A stretch of DNA of 64,000 bases from Martelella mediterranea DSM 17316. Lineage in GTDB: Bacteria; Pseudomonadota; Alphaproteobacteria; Rhizobiales; Rhizobiaceae. The position numbers were made by a program, and so were the translations under genes. A model generated the notes under the pieces. The model searched no databases, was not told where the DNA came from, and saw nothing but the letters and a program-made list of their open reading frames with translations. The stretch covers positions 2,064,001 to 2,128,000 of the forward strand of contig NZ_CP020330.1 of the NCBI RefSeq assembly GCF_002043005.1, in the 5' to 3' direction. This document shows positions 32,352 through 41,751 of the stretch, in pieces (position 1 is the stretch's first letter; every line of letters begins with the position of its first letter).

Positions 32352-32383
32352 TCCGCGCAGTGGCTCGCAAATTTTGCCTGGCT

Positions 32384-33157
32384 TTACTGAGCGGCGGCGT
32401 TGACCCCGTCCTTCGACCGGGCGAATGCGCGCACGGCATCGCCGAAAGCTTCGAACAGCTTGCGGGACGCGCTATCGGTGCGGGCCCAGTATTCCGGGTG
32501 CCACTGGACGCCGACGGCGAAATTCGTGGCTCCGATGACCGAGACCGCCTCGACGGTGCCATCCTCGGCGACAGCCTCCACCGCCAGTTTCGGCGCGAGA
32601 TCGCCGATCGCCTGCCGGTGCAGCGAATTCACCGCCACTTCGCCGGCCCCGAGAATGTCGGCAAGGCAGGTGCCTTCCCTGATGAAGACCGGCTGGCGGA
32701 TCACGAATTTCTCGTCGCGATTGCCGGTTTCGGGCTCGCGGTGGTCGTGGCGGTCATCGAGTTCGTGCACCTCGCTGATCAGCGTGCCGCCGAGCGCGAC
32801 ATTCAGTTCCTGAATGCCCCGGCAGATGCACAGAAGCGGGATGCCGCGCGAAATGGCGCCGCGGATCAGCGGCAGGGTGATGGCGTCGCGGCCGGGATCG
32901 AAGGGCCCGTCCTTTTCCTCGGCCTGTTTGCCGTAAAGCTGGGGGAAGACATTGCTGGCCGCGCCCGTGATCATCACGCCCTCGACCCGGTCGAGCACGG
33001 CGTCGATGTCCGCGCCCTGGGCATAGGCCGGGACGATCAGGCTCATGACTCCTGCGACATCCATCGCCGCCCCGACATATTGCTGCTGGGCCGAATGCCA
33101 GGTGATCTCGCCCATGACCTTGGTATCTGCGGGAACGGCAATGATGGGGGTGGACAT
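32384..33157 (-). CDS. Class I glutamine-amidotransferase-like hydrolase (PuuD-type)
   Basis: A 257-aa class I glutamine-amidotransferase fold resembling gamma-glutamyl-GABA hydrolase PuuD of putrescine catabolism. The nucleophile Cys is in LLCICRGIQELN, and the catalytic His and Glu are in VQWHPEYW. TGAASNVFP forms the oxyanion region. AGGGAA precedes the ATG. No other put/puu gene is adjacent, so the role in polyamine breakdown is inferred from the family only. Confidence 0.85.
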   Translation of the reverse strand: MSTPIIAVPADTKVMGEITWHSAQQQYVGAAMDVAGVMSLIVPAYAQGADIDAVLDRVEGVMITGAASNVFPQLYGKQAEEKDGPFDPGRDAITLPLIRGAISRGIPLLCICRGIQELNVALGGTLISEVHELDDRHDHREPETGNRDEKFVIRQPVFIREGTCLADILGAGEVAVNSLHRQAIGDLAPKLAVEAVAEDGTVEAVSVIGATNFAVGVQWHPEYWARTDSASRKLFEAFGDAVRAFARSKDGVNAAAQ

Positions 33158-33353
33158 GGATTTTTCCCTGCCTGTTGCGAATGAGTGAAGTGATGTCGAG
33201 TGGCAGCAGCGCTGTCAAATGTTTCCTTTGACCGCGCGATGCGAATTTCGATTGGCCTGATAAGCGAAATTGATGCGCCGCCTATTAGACCTTCGTTTAA
33301 AGCCGGGCATCTGACGGCCTAAAAACGCGCCCGGCGGCTCGTGCAGGAGTTGA

Positions 33354-34553
<1,200 letters not shown>

Positions 34554-34577
34554 GGTATAAATGCTTTTTGAAAAACG

Positions 34578-34608
34578 AACCCCGGAGGCCGGCGCTTCCG
34601 GGGTTTTC
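34578..34608 (+). terminator. Rho-independent terminator of the takP transcript
   Basis: AACCCCGGA (34578-34586) pairs with TCCGGGGTT (34597-34605) followed by TTTTC. It lies 24 nt after the stop. Confidence 0.85.
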
Positions 34609-34631
34609 TAATGCCTGACCCCACGATACTC

Positions 34632-34771
34632 CAATCTCCCCCCTTGAGGGGGAGATGTCGCGAAAGCGACAGAGAGGGGTATGAGGCACAGGCCGCCAAC
34701 GCCGTGCTCTCGGAAAGGGTTCACCCCTCTCTGCCCCTGTCGGGGCATCTCCCCCTCAAGGGGGGAGATTG
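34632..34771. repeat. Rhizobial palindromic intergenic element (140 bp)
   Basis: Two 49-bp arms (34632-34680 and 34723-34771) in inverted orientation. The outer 26 bases and inner 10 bases are identical; the 13 bases between differ but each forms its own small hairpin (TCGC-GAAA-GCGA and CCCC-GACA-GGGG). Each arm also folds on itself through CTCCCCC/GGGGGAG. The sequence resembles abundant mobile palindromes seen between genes in rhizobia. It lies between two terminators and codes for nothing credible. Confidence 0.85.
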
Positions 34772-34789
34772 TTTGCTGATCGATTGTAC

Positions 34790-34828
34790 GAAAAAACAAA
34801 CGCCGGGCTTTTTATTTCCGGCGTTTGT
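34790..34828 (-). terminator. Rho-independent terminator of the TRAP permease operon
   Basis: On the minus strand ACAAACGCCGG pairs with CCGGCGTTTGT (34818-34828 with 34796-34806), followed by a T-run (complement of 34791-34796). It lies just beyond the dctM-type stop. Confidence 0.8.
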
Positions 34829-34836
34829 CATATCGA

Positions 34837-36609
34837 TCAGTTGAAATTCAGATCCGGCGGATCATCGAGGTTGAGGCCATCTGAGCCGCCGTCCGCGGGC
34901 TGGTCGCCGCTGCCGAAATCGGGCAGGGCGAACGGATCGCTGCTTTCGCCGCCGAAGCCGCTGTCGAAGCCGAAATTGTCGCCGCCTTCGCCGAAGGAGG
35001 GCATTTCGATCTGGATCGTGTCCGGATCAACCCGGACGACGTCATCCTGATAATGGGTGACCAGTTTCGGGAAGAAGATCACCGCCAGGATCGCCAGGAA
35101 CTGGATGATGATGTAGGGCACGATCCCCTTGTAGATCTCCAGCGTTCTGACGCCGCGCATCATTCTTCCCGTCGCCTTGTCCTGCCATTCGCCGGCCGGC
35201 GTCACCGAGCGCAGATAGAACAGCGAGAAGCCGAAGGGCGGGGTCAGGAACGAGGTCTGCAGGTTGAGGCCGAGAATGATGCCGAACCAGATCAGGTCGA
35301 TGCCGAGCGCCTGGGCAGGGGCCACCAGAAGCGGCACCATGATGAAGGCGATCTCAAAGAAATCGAGGAAGCAGCCGAGGATGAAGACGATGATCGTGAC
35401 CACGATCAGGAAGCCGTATTCCCCGCCCGGCAGGCTGGTCAGCAGGTCCTCGATCCAGACATTGCCATTGATGCCGTAGAAGGTGAGGCTGAAGACGCGC
35501 GCACCCATCAGGATCATCATCACGAAGGCGGAGAGCTTGGTGGTGCTGTCGAGCGCGGCCTTCAGCGCCGTGAAATCGAGGCGACCCTTGGCGATTGCGA
35601 GCAACAGCGCACCGGTCGCGCCCATCGCGCCGCCCTCCGTCGGCGTGGCAATGCCGAGGAAGATCGTTCCGAGCACCAGGAAGATCAGTGCCAGCGGCGG
35701 CACCATCACGATGATGACCTGCTGGGAAAGCCGCGACAGGATGTTGAGCTTGAACCGGTCATTGGCGAGTGCCGCGAGATAGATCACGATCACGCCGAAG
35801 AACAGCGCCGCCACGAACCGCCAGGCCTCGTCAAGCGCCGTGAACAGAACGTGATAACCGAGAAAATAGAGCGCCGCCGCGATCGCGATCATCACGAACA
35901 GCGAGGTTACGCCATTGCCCAGCGTACGCGCCTCCACCGGCATGGCCGGCGCCGCCTTGGGGCGGATCATAGTGGTGATAAAGACGTAGAGGCAGTAGGC
36001 CGCGATGACCATCAGCGAGGGATAGAGCGCGCCGACATACATGTCGCCGACCGAACGGCCGAGCTGGTCGGCCATGACGATCAGCACCAGCGAGGGCGGC
36101 ACGATCTGCGCCAGCGTGCCGGAGGCGGCGATCGTGCCTGTCGCGAACGAGCGGTCATAGCTGTAGCGCAGCATCACCGGCAGCGAGATCAGCCCCATCG
36201 CCATGACCGAGGCCGCGACCACGCCAGTGGTGGCGCCCAGCAGCGCGCCGACCAGAACCACGGCATAGGCAACCCCGCCGCGGATCGGGCCGAACAACTG
36301 CCCGATCGTGTCGAGCAGATCCTCGGCCATCCGCGAGCGCTCGAGGATGATGCCCATGAAGGTGAAGAACGGAACCGCCAGCAGTGTCTCGTTCGACATG
36401 ATGCCGCCGAAGAAACGATCTGGATGGGATTGCAGCAGCGGCCAGAACAGGTTGATTTCCGGCGAGATCGAGGAGAACTCGACGCCTAGCACGAAGAAGA
36501 TCAGCCCGCCGGCGGCGAGCGTGAAGGCGACCGGATAGCCGAGAAGCAGCATCGCCATCACGGAAACGAACATGATGGGAGCAAGGTTGTGCGCGACAAG
36601 GTCAATCAT
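34837..36609 (-). CDS. TRAP transporter large permease (DctM/TakM-type) with acidic tail
   Basis: Large membrane subunit (4TM/12TM family) of the TRAP transporter, 590 aa with many hydrophobic helices and the typical FFTFMGIILERS and GATTGVVAASV segments. It works with the small permease encoded upstream and, by inference, with the TakP-like protein converging from the other side. The last 60 residues form a hydrophilic Gly/Asp/Phe-rich low-complexity tail (FGEGG, FGFDSGFGG, DPPDLNFN) not expected in DctM. The start overlaps the small-permease stop by 8 nt. Confidence 0.9.
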   Translation of the reverse strand: MIDLVAHNLAPIMFVSVMAMLLLGYPVAFTLAAGGLIFFVLGVEFSSISPEINLFWPLLQSHPDRFFGGIMSNETLLAVPFFTFMGIILERSRMAEDLLDTIGQLFGPIRGGVAYAVVLVGALLGATTGVVAASVMAMGLISLPVMLRYSYDRSFATGTIAASGTLAQIVPPSLVLIVMADQLGRSVGDMYVGALYPSLMVIAAYCLYVFITTMIRPKAAPAMPVEARTLGNGVTSLFVMIAIAAALYFLGYHVLFTALDEAWRFVAALFFGVIVIYLAALANDRFKLNILSRLSQQVIIVMVPPLALIFLVLGTIFLGIATPTEGGAMGATGALLLAIAKGRLDFTALKAALDSTTKLSAFVMMILMGARVFSLTFYGINGNVWIEDLLTSLPGGEYGFLIVVTIIVFILGCFLDFFEIAFIMVPLLVAPAQALGIDLIWFGIILGLNLQTSFLTPPFGFSLFYLRSVTPAGEWQDKATGRMMRGVRTLEIYKGIVPYIIIQFLAILAVIFFPKLVTHYQDDVVRVDPDTIQIEMPSFGEGGDNFGFDSGFGGESSDPFALPDFGSGDQPADGGSDGLNLDDPPDLNFN

Positions 36610-37180
36610 GCGGCAGGTCCTTGGTCATCATGTGGGCGGCGTTGCCGGCGTCGGCATAGAGTTCTTCGTCTTCTTTCAGATGACCGGAAAGCGCGGCCGC
36701 CCGTTTGATGATCTCGGAAAAGGCCTGCAGCAGAAGCAGGATGAAGCCGATGAGGATGAAGGATTTCGCCGGCCACAGGATCAGCCCGCCGGCATTGGTC
36801 GAGTGCTCGCCGGAAAGGAAGGAGCGCAGGAACCATGGCCAGCTGAGATAAACCATCATTGACGCGAACGGCACCAGGAAGATGATGTGCAGCACGAGAT
36901 CGATCCAGTCACGGGTCCGCCGGGACCACGATCCTGACAGGATATCGATGCGGATATGCTCGTTCTTCAGAAGCGCGTAGGCGGTCGCCAGCATGAACAC
37001 GGCGCCGTAAAGGTACCATTGCAGCTCCAGCATGGCATTCGAGGACAGCGAAAACAGCTTGCGGCTGACCGCATTGCCTGCGCTGACCAGGATCGCTACC
37101 AGAAGGAGCCAGGACACGGAATGTCCGATGAATTCGTTCAGCCTGTCGATCGTACGGCTTATTATTATTAGTGGTCTCAT
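36602..37180 (-). CDS. TRAP transporter small permease (DctQ/TakQ-type)
   Basis: Small four-helix membrane subunit, 192 aa. It has the conserved LELQWYLYGAVFMLATAYALLKNEHIRID block typical of DctQ and a C-terminal hydrophilic tail. ATG 37180 is chosen because GGAGG precedes it; an in-frame TTG at 37192 would start inside that site. It is co-transcribed with the large permease, with which it overlaps by 8 nt. The operon lacks its own binding-protein gene, which lies convergently downstream. Confidence 0.9.
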   Translation of the reverse strand: MRPLIIISRTIDRLNEFIGHSVSWLLLVAILVSAGNAVSRKLFSLSSNAMLELQWYLYGAVFMLATAYALLKNEHIRIDILSGSWSRRTRDWIDLVLHIIFLVPFASMMVYLSWPWFLRSFLSGEHSTNAGGLILWPAKSFILIGFILLLLQAFSEIIKRAAALSGHLKEDEELYADAGNAAHMMTKDLPHD

Positions 37181-37354
37181 TGGGGCCTCCAAACCGTCCG
37201 TCCTCCTTAATGGAAGTTGTCAAGGCCACGCAACATGCCTTTGGTACAATACGGACCGAAAAACGCACGGTTTTGGAACAAAACGACGGTTTTCCGCTCT
37301 TTCGGGATGGAAAATTGCTGAAAGGCGAACTGATCGTGGTGAGAGCCGGGGCTT

Positions 37355-37759
37355 TTATTGGTCTGGAAAGCGCTCGACATGGGTTTCGGCGGTCCGTCCG
37401 AAGTAAACGGCGCGGCGGCCGGAGAACGATACGATGTAGCCAGCGCACCCTGCCTGCGCTGCCTTCCTGCAGAAGCCCTCATAGGTGTAGCCGGGAACCA
37501 TCTGCTGGGCCTCCCGGATAGCGGTCTCCAGACGCGCTGCGTCGAGCGCCGCCGCCACAGGAGCATCGACCCGATGGGCCGGCAGCTCAATGTTCTCGCC
37601 GTCGGGCAGATAGTAGATTCCCGTCGAGCGCCGGAAGTCGATGGCATAGCTTTCGAAGCCGGCCTCCATCAGCTTTGCCACGATCTGGGGAAAGGCGAGG
37701 GTGTTGTCGCTTGCGCCCTCAAGGCAGGTTCGGGCAATAGCTTTCTGTTGATCGTTCAT
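37355..37759 (-). CDS. DUF1398-family protein
   Basis: A 134-aa cytoplasmic protein resembling DUF1398 (YbcV-type). The family-like segments are FPQIVAKLMEAGFESYAIDFR, YYLPDGE and CAGYIVSFSGRRAVYFGR. The function of the family is not established. It starts 33 nt after the stop of the upstream marR-type gene and is probably co-transcribed with it under the inverted-repeat operator at 38271-38312. Confidence 0.78.
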   Translation of the reverse strand: MNDQQKAIARTCLEGASDNTLAFPQIVAKLMEAGFESYAIDFRRSTGIYYLPDGENIELPAHRVDAPVAAALDAARLETAIREAQQMVPGYTYEGFCRKAAQAGCAGYIVSFSGRRAVYFGRTAETHVERFPDQ

Positions 37760-37792
37760 TGTCGTTTCTCCGTGTGGCAGGGTCGAAATTGT

Positions 37793-38254
37793 TCATTTGA
37801 CCGGGATTGCTGTCATCTGGCTGCGCTGGGCCAGGCTCTTCAGGAGGCGCTCCAGGGTTTCACGTTCATCCGGAGCAAGGCAGTCGAAGAATTCGGCATC
37901 GTTGCGGTCGGCGAGTGCCGCCAGATCCGGCACGATCGCGGTTCCGCGTTCGGTCAGCGCCAGCGTTTGCGCGCGGCCATCGTCGTCGCTGGCCTTCCTC
38001 GTGACCAGCGATTTTGCGATCAATCGGTCAGCGAGCTTTGTGATCGCACCCCTCGTCATACCCATCTCCTCGGCAAGACGGCTAGGCGGCGTCGGCGCCT
38101 TGCCATAAAGCGCGCGCAGGAAGCACCATTCGGCAACCGTAACTTCCCGGCCGGCGAGTTTGGTTGCGAAGGCCTGGGATACATGGTTGGAGACCATGCG
38201 CAGCCAGAAGCCGAGATGCGCGGTGAGTTCGGGAACGGGACGAACGGGGAGCAT
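37793..38254 (-). CDS. MarR-family transcriptional regulator (second)
   Basis: Winged-helix regulator of 153 aa from ATG 38254 (MLPVRPVP), or 157 aa from TTG 38266. The DNA-binding core is PSRLAEEMGMTRGAITKLADRLIAKSLV, with a wing around ASDDDGRAQ. A perfect 15-bp inverted repeat lies 16 nt upstream of the ATG, which strongly suggests autoregulation. It forms a likely operon with the DUF1398 gene. The MFS gene lies upstream on the same strand and could also be a target. Confidence 0.87.
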   Translation of the reverse strand: MLPVRPVPELTAHLGFWLRMVSNHVSQAFATKLAGREVTVAEWCFLRALYGKAPTPPSRLAEEMGMTRGAITKLADRLIAKSLVTRKASDDDGRAQTLALTERGTAIVPDLAALADRNDAEFFDCLAPDERETLERLLKSLAQRSQMTAIPVK

Positions 38255-38270
38255 GGCATGCCTCAATTGA

Positions 38271-38312
38271 AGTTGACTAGGAAACTATACGAGTATGGTT
38301 TCCTAGTCAACT
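38271..38312. promoter_or_regulatory. MarR-type operator: perfect 15-bp inverted repeat
   Basis: AGTTGACTAGGAAAC (38271-38285) and GTTTCCTAGTCAACT (38298-38312) are perfect inverted repeats around a 12-bp spacer. They sit directly upstream of the second marR gene. The spacer contains TATAC, a possible -10 element, so repressor binding would cover the promoter. Confidence 0.8.
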
Positions 38313-38407
38313 ATATGACTGGCGACGCGAGGGCGCAGCCTCTCTCACACGCATGCGAACCGCATCGCCCTCGGCGCGTTCCCCATGCGTGCATCTGAAA
38401 GTGCGGT

Positions 38408-39616
38408 TCATGCCGGCTGCGGCGCGGCCGTGCCGCGGCTTGCGCGGGAGCGGAAGGTCAGCGCCATCAGCGTGGCTCCGATGCCCATGCCCCAGGCGCC
38501 GACATACATCCAGGTGTATGTCGCAAAGGCATCGTAGATCAGCCCGCCGGCGAGCGGGCCGAGCGCCATGCCGAGGCCGCCGGCGAGCCCGGTGCCGCCA
38601 ATGACGGTGCCCATCATCCGCTGCGGGAAGTTCTCGCGCGCCAGCACCGCATAGAGCGGCATTACGCCGGCATAGATGAAGCCGAAAAGCGCCGCGACGG
38701 CGTAGAAGCCGGCAAGCTCGCGCACGAAGGCGTAGGCGAGCGCGCCGAAGGCCTGGGCGAGAAGGCCGGCGACCAGCACCCGCTTGGCTCCCAGCCGGTC
38801 GCCGAGAATGCCGAAGGCGACGCGACCGCCGAGCCCCGCCAGACCTTCGATCGAATAGATCGAAACCGCCGCCATCAGCGGAATGCCGCAGGTCACGGCA
38901 TAGCTGACGGTGTGGAAGATCGGGCCCGCATGGGTGGCGCAGCAGAAGAAATTGGTGAGGCAAAGCACGATGAATTGCGGCGAGCGGATCGCTTCCGCCA
39001 CCGTGATCTCCGGTTCCGCGCCGGCCATGCCGGGCTGGCTTGCCTCGATCTGCGGCGGGCGGCGGATCAGCATCGCGGCGGGCAGCATCAGCACGGCCAC
39101 CACGATCGCGATGATCTGCATCGCGGTGCGCCAGTCATACCCCTCGACCAGCCACGCGGCGAGCGGCGACATCGTCATCGGCGCGACGCCGAAGCCGACC
39201 GAAACCAGAGACACGGCGAGCGAGCGGTGGGTATCGAACCAGCCGACGATGGACGACATCATCGGGGCCATCAACGCCGCGATCGCCAGGCCGGATACCA
39301 GGCCGAAGCTCATTTGAAACGCCAGCAGGCTGGGGCTGACGCTGCCGAGGAGGAGGGCCGCCACCATCGCCACGCTACCGGCGAGAACCACGGGGCGCGG
39401 GCCGATCCGGTCCGACAGCGATCCCATGATCATGCTTGCAAGGGCCGAGACGATGAAGCCGATGGTCATGGCCGTGGAGATGCCGGTGGTCGACCAACGG
39501 GTCGCATCCGCCATTGGCCGCAGGAACACCGGCAGCGAGAAGATCGCGCCGATGGCGAGGCAGCCGATCACCGCGCCCGCGGCAACCATGATCCAGCGAT
39601 AGGGAATAGTGCGCAT
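38408..39616 (-). CDS. MFS transporter (oxalate/formate-antiporter-like)
   Basis: Major facilitator of 402 aa with twelve predicted helices. The conserved loop between helices 2 and 3 reads GSLSDRIGPR, and its repeat in the second half reads GILGDRLGAKR. The overall pattern (PLAAWLVEGYDWRTAM, GLAGLGGRVAFG) resembles the OFA/monocarboxylate branch. The ATG at 39616 is preferred over the adjacent TTG at 39619. A perfect GTTGATATCAAC palindrome lies 58 bp upstream. The substrate is unknown. Confidence 0.87.
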   Translation of the reverse strand: MRTIPYRWIMVAAGAVIGCLAIGAIFSLPVFLRPMADATRWSTTGISTAMTIGFIVSALASMIMGSLSDRIGPRPVVLAGSVAMVAALLLGSVSPSLLAFQMSFGLVSGLAIAALMAPMMSSIVGWFDTHRSLAVSLVSVGFGVAPMTMSPLAAWLVEGYDWRTAMQIIAIVVAVLMLPAAMLIRRPPQIEASQPGMAGAEPEITVAEAIRSPQFIVLCLTNFFCCATHAGPIFHTVSYAVTCGIPLMAAVSIYSIEGLAGLGGRVAFGILGDRLGAKRVLVAGLLAQAFGALAYAFVRELAGFYAVAALFGFIYAGVMPLYAVLARENFPQRMMGTVIGGTGLAGGLGMALGPLAGGLIYDAFATYTWMYVGAWGMGIGATLMALTFRSRASRGTAAPQPA

Positions 39617-39673
39617 CAAAATCCGGCCCCCCGTGCCATCACGACCGCGCAGGTCGATCGTCTAATGATATAA

Positions 39674-39685
39674 GTTGATATCAAC
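39674..39685. promoter_or_regulatory. Palindrome upstream of the MFS gene
   Basis: GTTGATATCAAC, a perfect 12-bp palindrome in an AT-rich stretch, located 58 bp upstream of the MFS start. It is a candidate operator; the regulator is unknown. Confidence 0.45.
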
Positions 39686-39853
39686 CTAAATAAATGCTGT
39701 CAATTGTCCTCATCAATAATCGATTGAATGGGCGGAGTTTTCCGATGGCGTTGTTGAAAGCGTGAAACAAGGTATGATAATCGGGAGCCCCGAGGGAGTT
39801 TGGCCGGCCGGAGATGGCGGCGAGCGCGGTGACGCCGCAAAGGAGGGAAGTCT

Positions 39854-40072
39854 ATGCAGAATGTCGAAATGTCCCAGCCCGCAGACGAGGCGGATTTTTC
39901 GGAACACGCCAAAACCTACAAGATGTTCGTCAATGGCACGAAGTACGGCACGATCCATCTGGTCGCGCTCATGGTGGCCATGGCGGCGGGTCTGCTTGGA
40001 CCTTTCGGTTTCATCGGCAGTCTGATCATCTTCATCGTCATCAGCGTACTTGGCTACGTTATCCTGCGCTGA
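39854..40072 (+). CDS. aa3-type cytochrome c oxidase subunit IV-like protein
   Basis: A 72-residue single-helix-pair membrane protein. The N-terminal EHAKTYKMFVNGTKYG motif and C-terminal hydrophobic hairpin match the bacterial aa3-type subunit IV family, a small accessory subunit of cytochrome oxidase. AAAGGAGGG precedes the ATG. In rhizobia this gene often sits before pntA, as here (103 nt upstream), although the main oxidase genes are elsewhere. Confidence 0.85.
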   Translation: MQNVEMSQPADEADFSEHAKTYKMFVNGTKYGTIHLVALMVAMAAGLLGPFGFIGSLIIFIVISVLGYVILR

Positions 40073-40175
40073 AAGCCTTGGAAGAAATTCGATTTTCTGC
40101 GGAACAGGGCGTACCGGCAAGCCGGCGCGCCGCTGACGGCTGCCGTCCGTTCCGACTTCAATCTGGGAGCATGTC

Positions 40176-41327
40176 TTGAGCAAGACACTATTCGTACCGA
40201 AGGAGACGGCGGACGCGGAAACGCGCGTTGCCGCTTCTCCTGACACGGTCAAGAAACTGAAGGGCCTCGGCTTCGATGTTGTCGTCGAAAGCGGCGCTGG
40301 CCTCAAATCCCGCATGGATGACGAGGCGTTCCGCGCCGCCGGCGCCGAGATCGCCGGTCCCGAAGCGGCGGCCAACGCCGATGTCATCTTCCGCGTCCGC
40401 CGCCCCGGCGAGCAGGAATTTTTCGGCTACAAGAGCGGCGCGATTGTGATCGCAACCATGGACCCCTACGGCCATGAGGACGCGCTTGCGGCAATGGCCG
40501 GAAAGGGGATTTCCGCTTTTGCGATGGAACTGATGCCGCGCATCACCCGCGCGCAGTCGATGGACGTTCTGTCCTCGCAGGCAAACCTTGCCGGCTATCA
40601 GGCCGTGATCGAGGCGGCGTCCGTGTTCGACCGCGCCATGCCGATGATGATGACGGCGGCGGGCACCGTGCCGGCCGCGCGCGTGTTCGTGATGGGCGCG
40701 GGCGTTGCCGGCCTCCAGGCGATCGCAACGGCGCGCCGTCTCGGCGCCGTGGTTTCGGCGACGGACGTGCGCCCCGCCGCCAAGGAGCAGGTCGCCTCGC
40801 TCGGCGCGAAGTTCATCGCGGTCGAGGATGACGAGTTCAAGGCGGCCGAGACCGCTGGCGGTTACGCCAAGGAAATGTCGGCCGAATATCAGGCCAAGCA
40901 GGCCGAACTCGTCGCCTCGCACATCGCCAAGCAGGATATCGTCATCACCACCGCGCTGATCCCCGGCCGCCCCGCGCCCCGGCTTGTCAGCCGCCAGATG
41001 CTTTCGGCGATGAAGCTCGGCTCGGTCGCCGTCGACCTCGCGGTCGAGCGCGGCGGCAATATTGAAGGCGCGGTCGCCGGCGCGGTTACCGAGGTCGAGG
41101 GCGTCAACGTCATCGGCTACGAAAACCTGCCGGGCCGGATCGCCGCCAGTGCCTCGGCGCTTTACGCCAAGAACCTGCTGACCTTCTTCGAAACGCTGGT
41201 CGACAAGGAAACCGGCGATCTGAAAATCAACCGGGAAGACGAACTCGTCGCCGCCACGCTTCTGACGCATGAGGGCGCGCTCGTTCATCCGAAATTTGGC
41301 GGTCAGCCCGCCGGGGGAGAGGCCTGA
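40176..41327 (+). CDS. pntAA: NAD(P) transhydrogenase subunit alpha part 1 (PntAA)
   Basis: NAD(H)-binding domain I of the proton-translocating transhydrogenase, which makes NADPH from NADH using the proton-motive force. The 383-aa protein has the AlaDH/PNT N-domain (ETRVAASPDTVKKL) and the NAD-binding fold with GAGVAGLQAIATARRLGA. The start is TTG 40176 after GGGAGC; the nearby ATG at 40171 is out of frame and hits a stop. Its stop overlaps the next ATG (TGATG). Confidence 0.95.
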   Translation: MSKTLFVPKETADAETRVAASPDTVKKLKGLGFDVVVESGAGLKSRMDDEAFRAAGAEIAGPEAAANADVIFRVRRPGEQEFFGYKSGAIVIATMDPYGHEDALAAMAGKGISAFAMELMPRITRAQSMDVLSSQANLAGYQAVIEAASVFDRAMPMMMTAAGTVPAARVFVMGAGVAGLQAIATARRLGAVVSATDVRPAAKEQVASLGAKFIAVEDDEFKAAETAGGYAKEMSAEYQAKQAELVASHIAKQDIVITTALIPGRPAPRLVSRQMLSAMKLGSVAVDLAVERGGNIEGAVAGAVTEVEGVNVIGYENLPGRIAASASALYAKNLLTFFETLVDKETGDLKINREDELVAATLLTHEGALVHPKFGGQPAGGEA

Positions 41328-41740
41328 TGCCGTTAGATGATGTTCATAGCTCGATCGACCAGGCGATGATGTCGCTGGAGCACGCCAAGAGCGCGCTCGG
41401 CAATCTCGAGGACGGCTCGCTCGCAGCTCTCGCCCATGGCGCGACCGGCGGGGTTGTCGATCCTTTCGTATTCCAGCTCGCGATCTTCGTGCTTGCAATT
41501 TTCGTCGGCTATTACGTGGTGTGGTCGGTCACGCCGGCGCTGCATACGCCGCTAATGGCGGTCACCAACGCGATCTCCTCGGTGATCGTGGTCGGCGCGC
41601 TTCTCTCGGTTGCCCTTTCGGCAAGCGGCATCGCCACCGGCATGGGCTTTGTTGCCCTGATCCTGGTCGCGATCAATATTTTCGGCGGCTTTCTCGTCAC
41701 CCAGCGCATGCTGGCGATGTACAAGAAAAAAGAGAAGTGA
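41327..41740 (+). CDS. pntAB: NAD(P) transhydrogenase subunit alpha part 2 (PntAB)
   Basis: A 137-aa membrane subunit carrying the first part of the transhydrogenase proton channel, with three or four helices (for example VFQLAIFVLAIFVGYYVVW). It is a separate gene in many alphaproteobacteria. The PLMAVTNAISSV segment is the family hallmark. It overlaps pntAA by one base and precedes pntB by 11 nt. Confidence 0.95.
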   Translation: MPLDDVHSSIDQAMMSLEHAKSALGNLEDGSLAALAHGATGGVVDPFVFQLAIFVLAIFVGYYVVWSVTPALHTPLMAVTNAISSVIVVGALLSVALSASGIATGMGFVALILVAINIFGGFLVTQRMLAMYKKKEK

Positions 41741-41751
41741 GGCCATAGACG

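Noticed and set aside
35053-36489. 478-aa plus-strand frame over the TRAP large permease
   Set aside because: Composition is extremely charged (His, Arg, Asp) without hydrophobic core, as expected of the reverse frame of a membrane protein.
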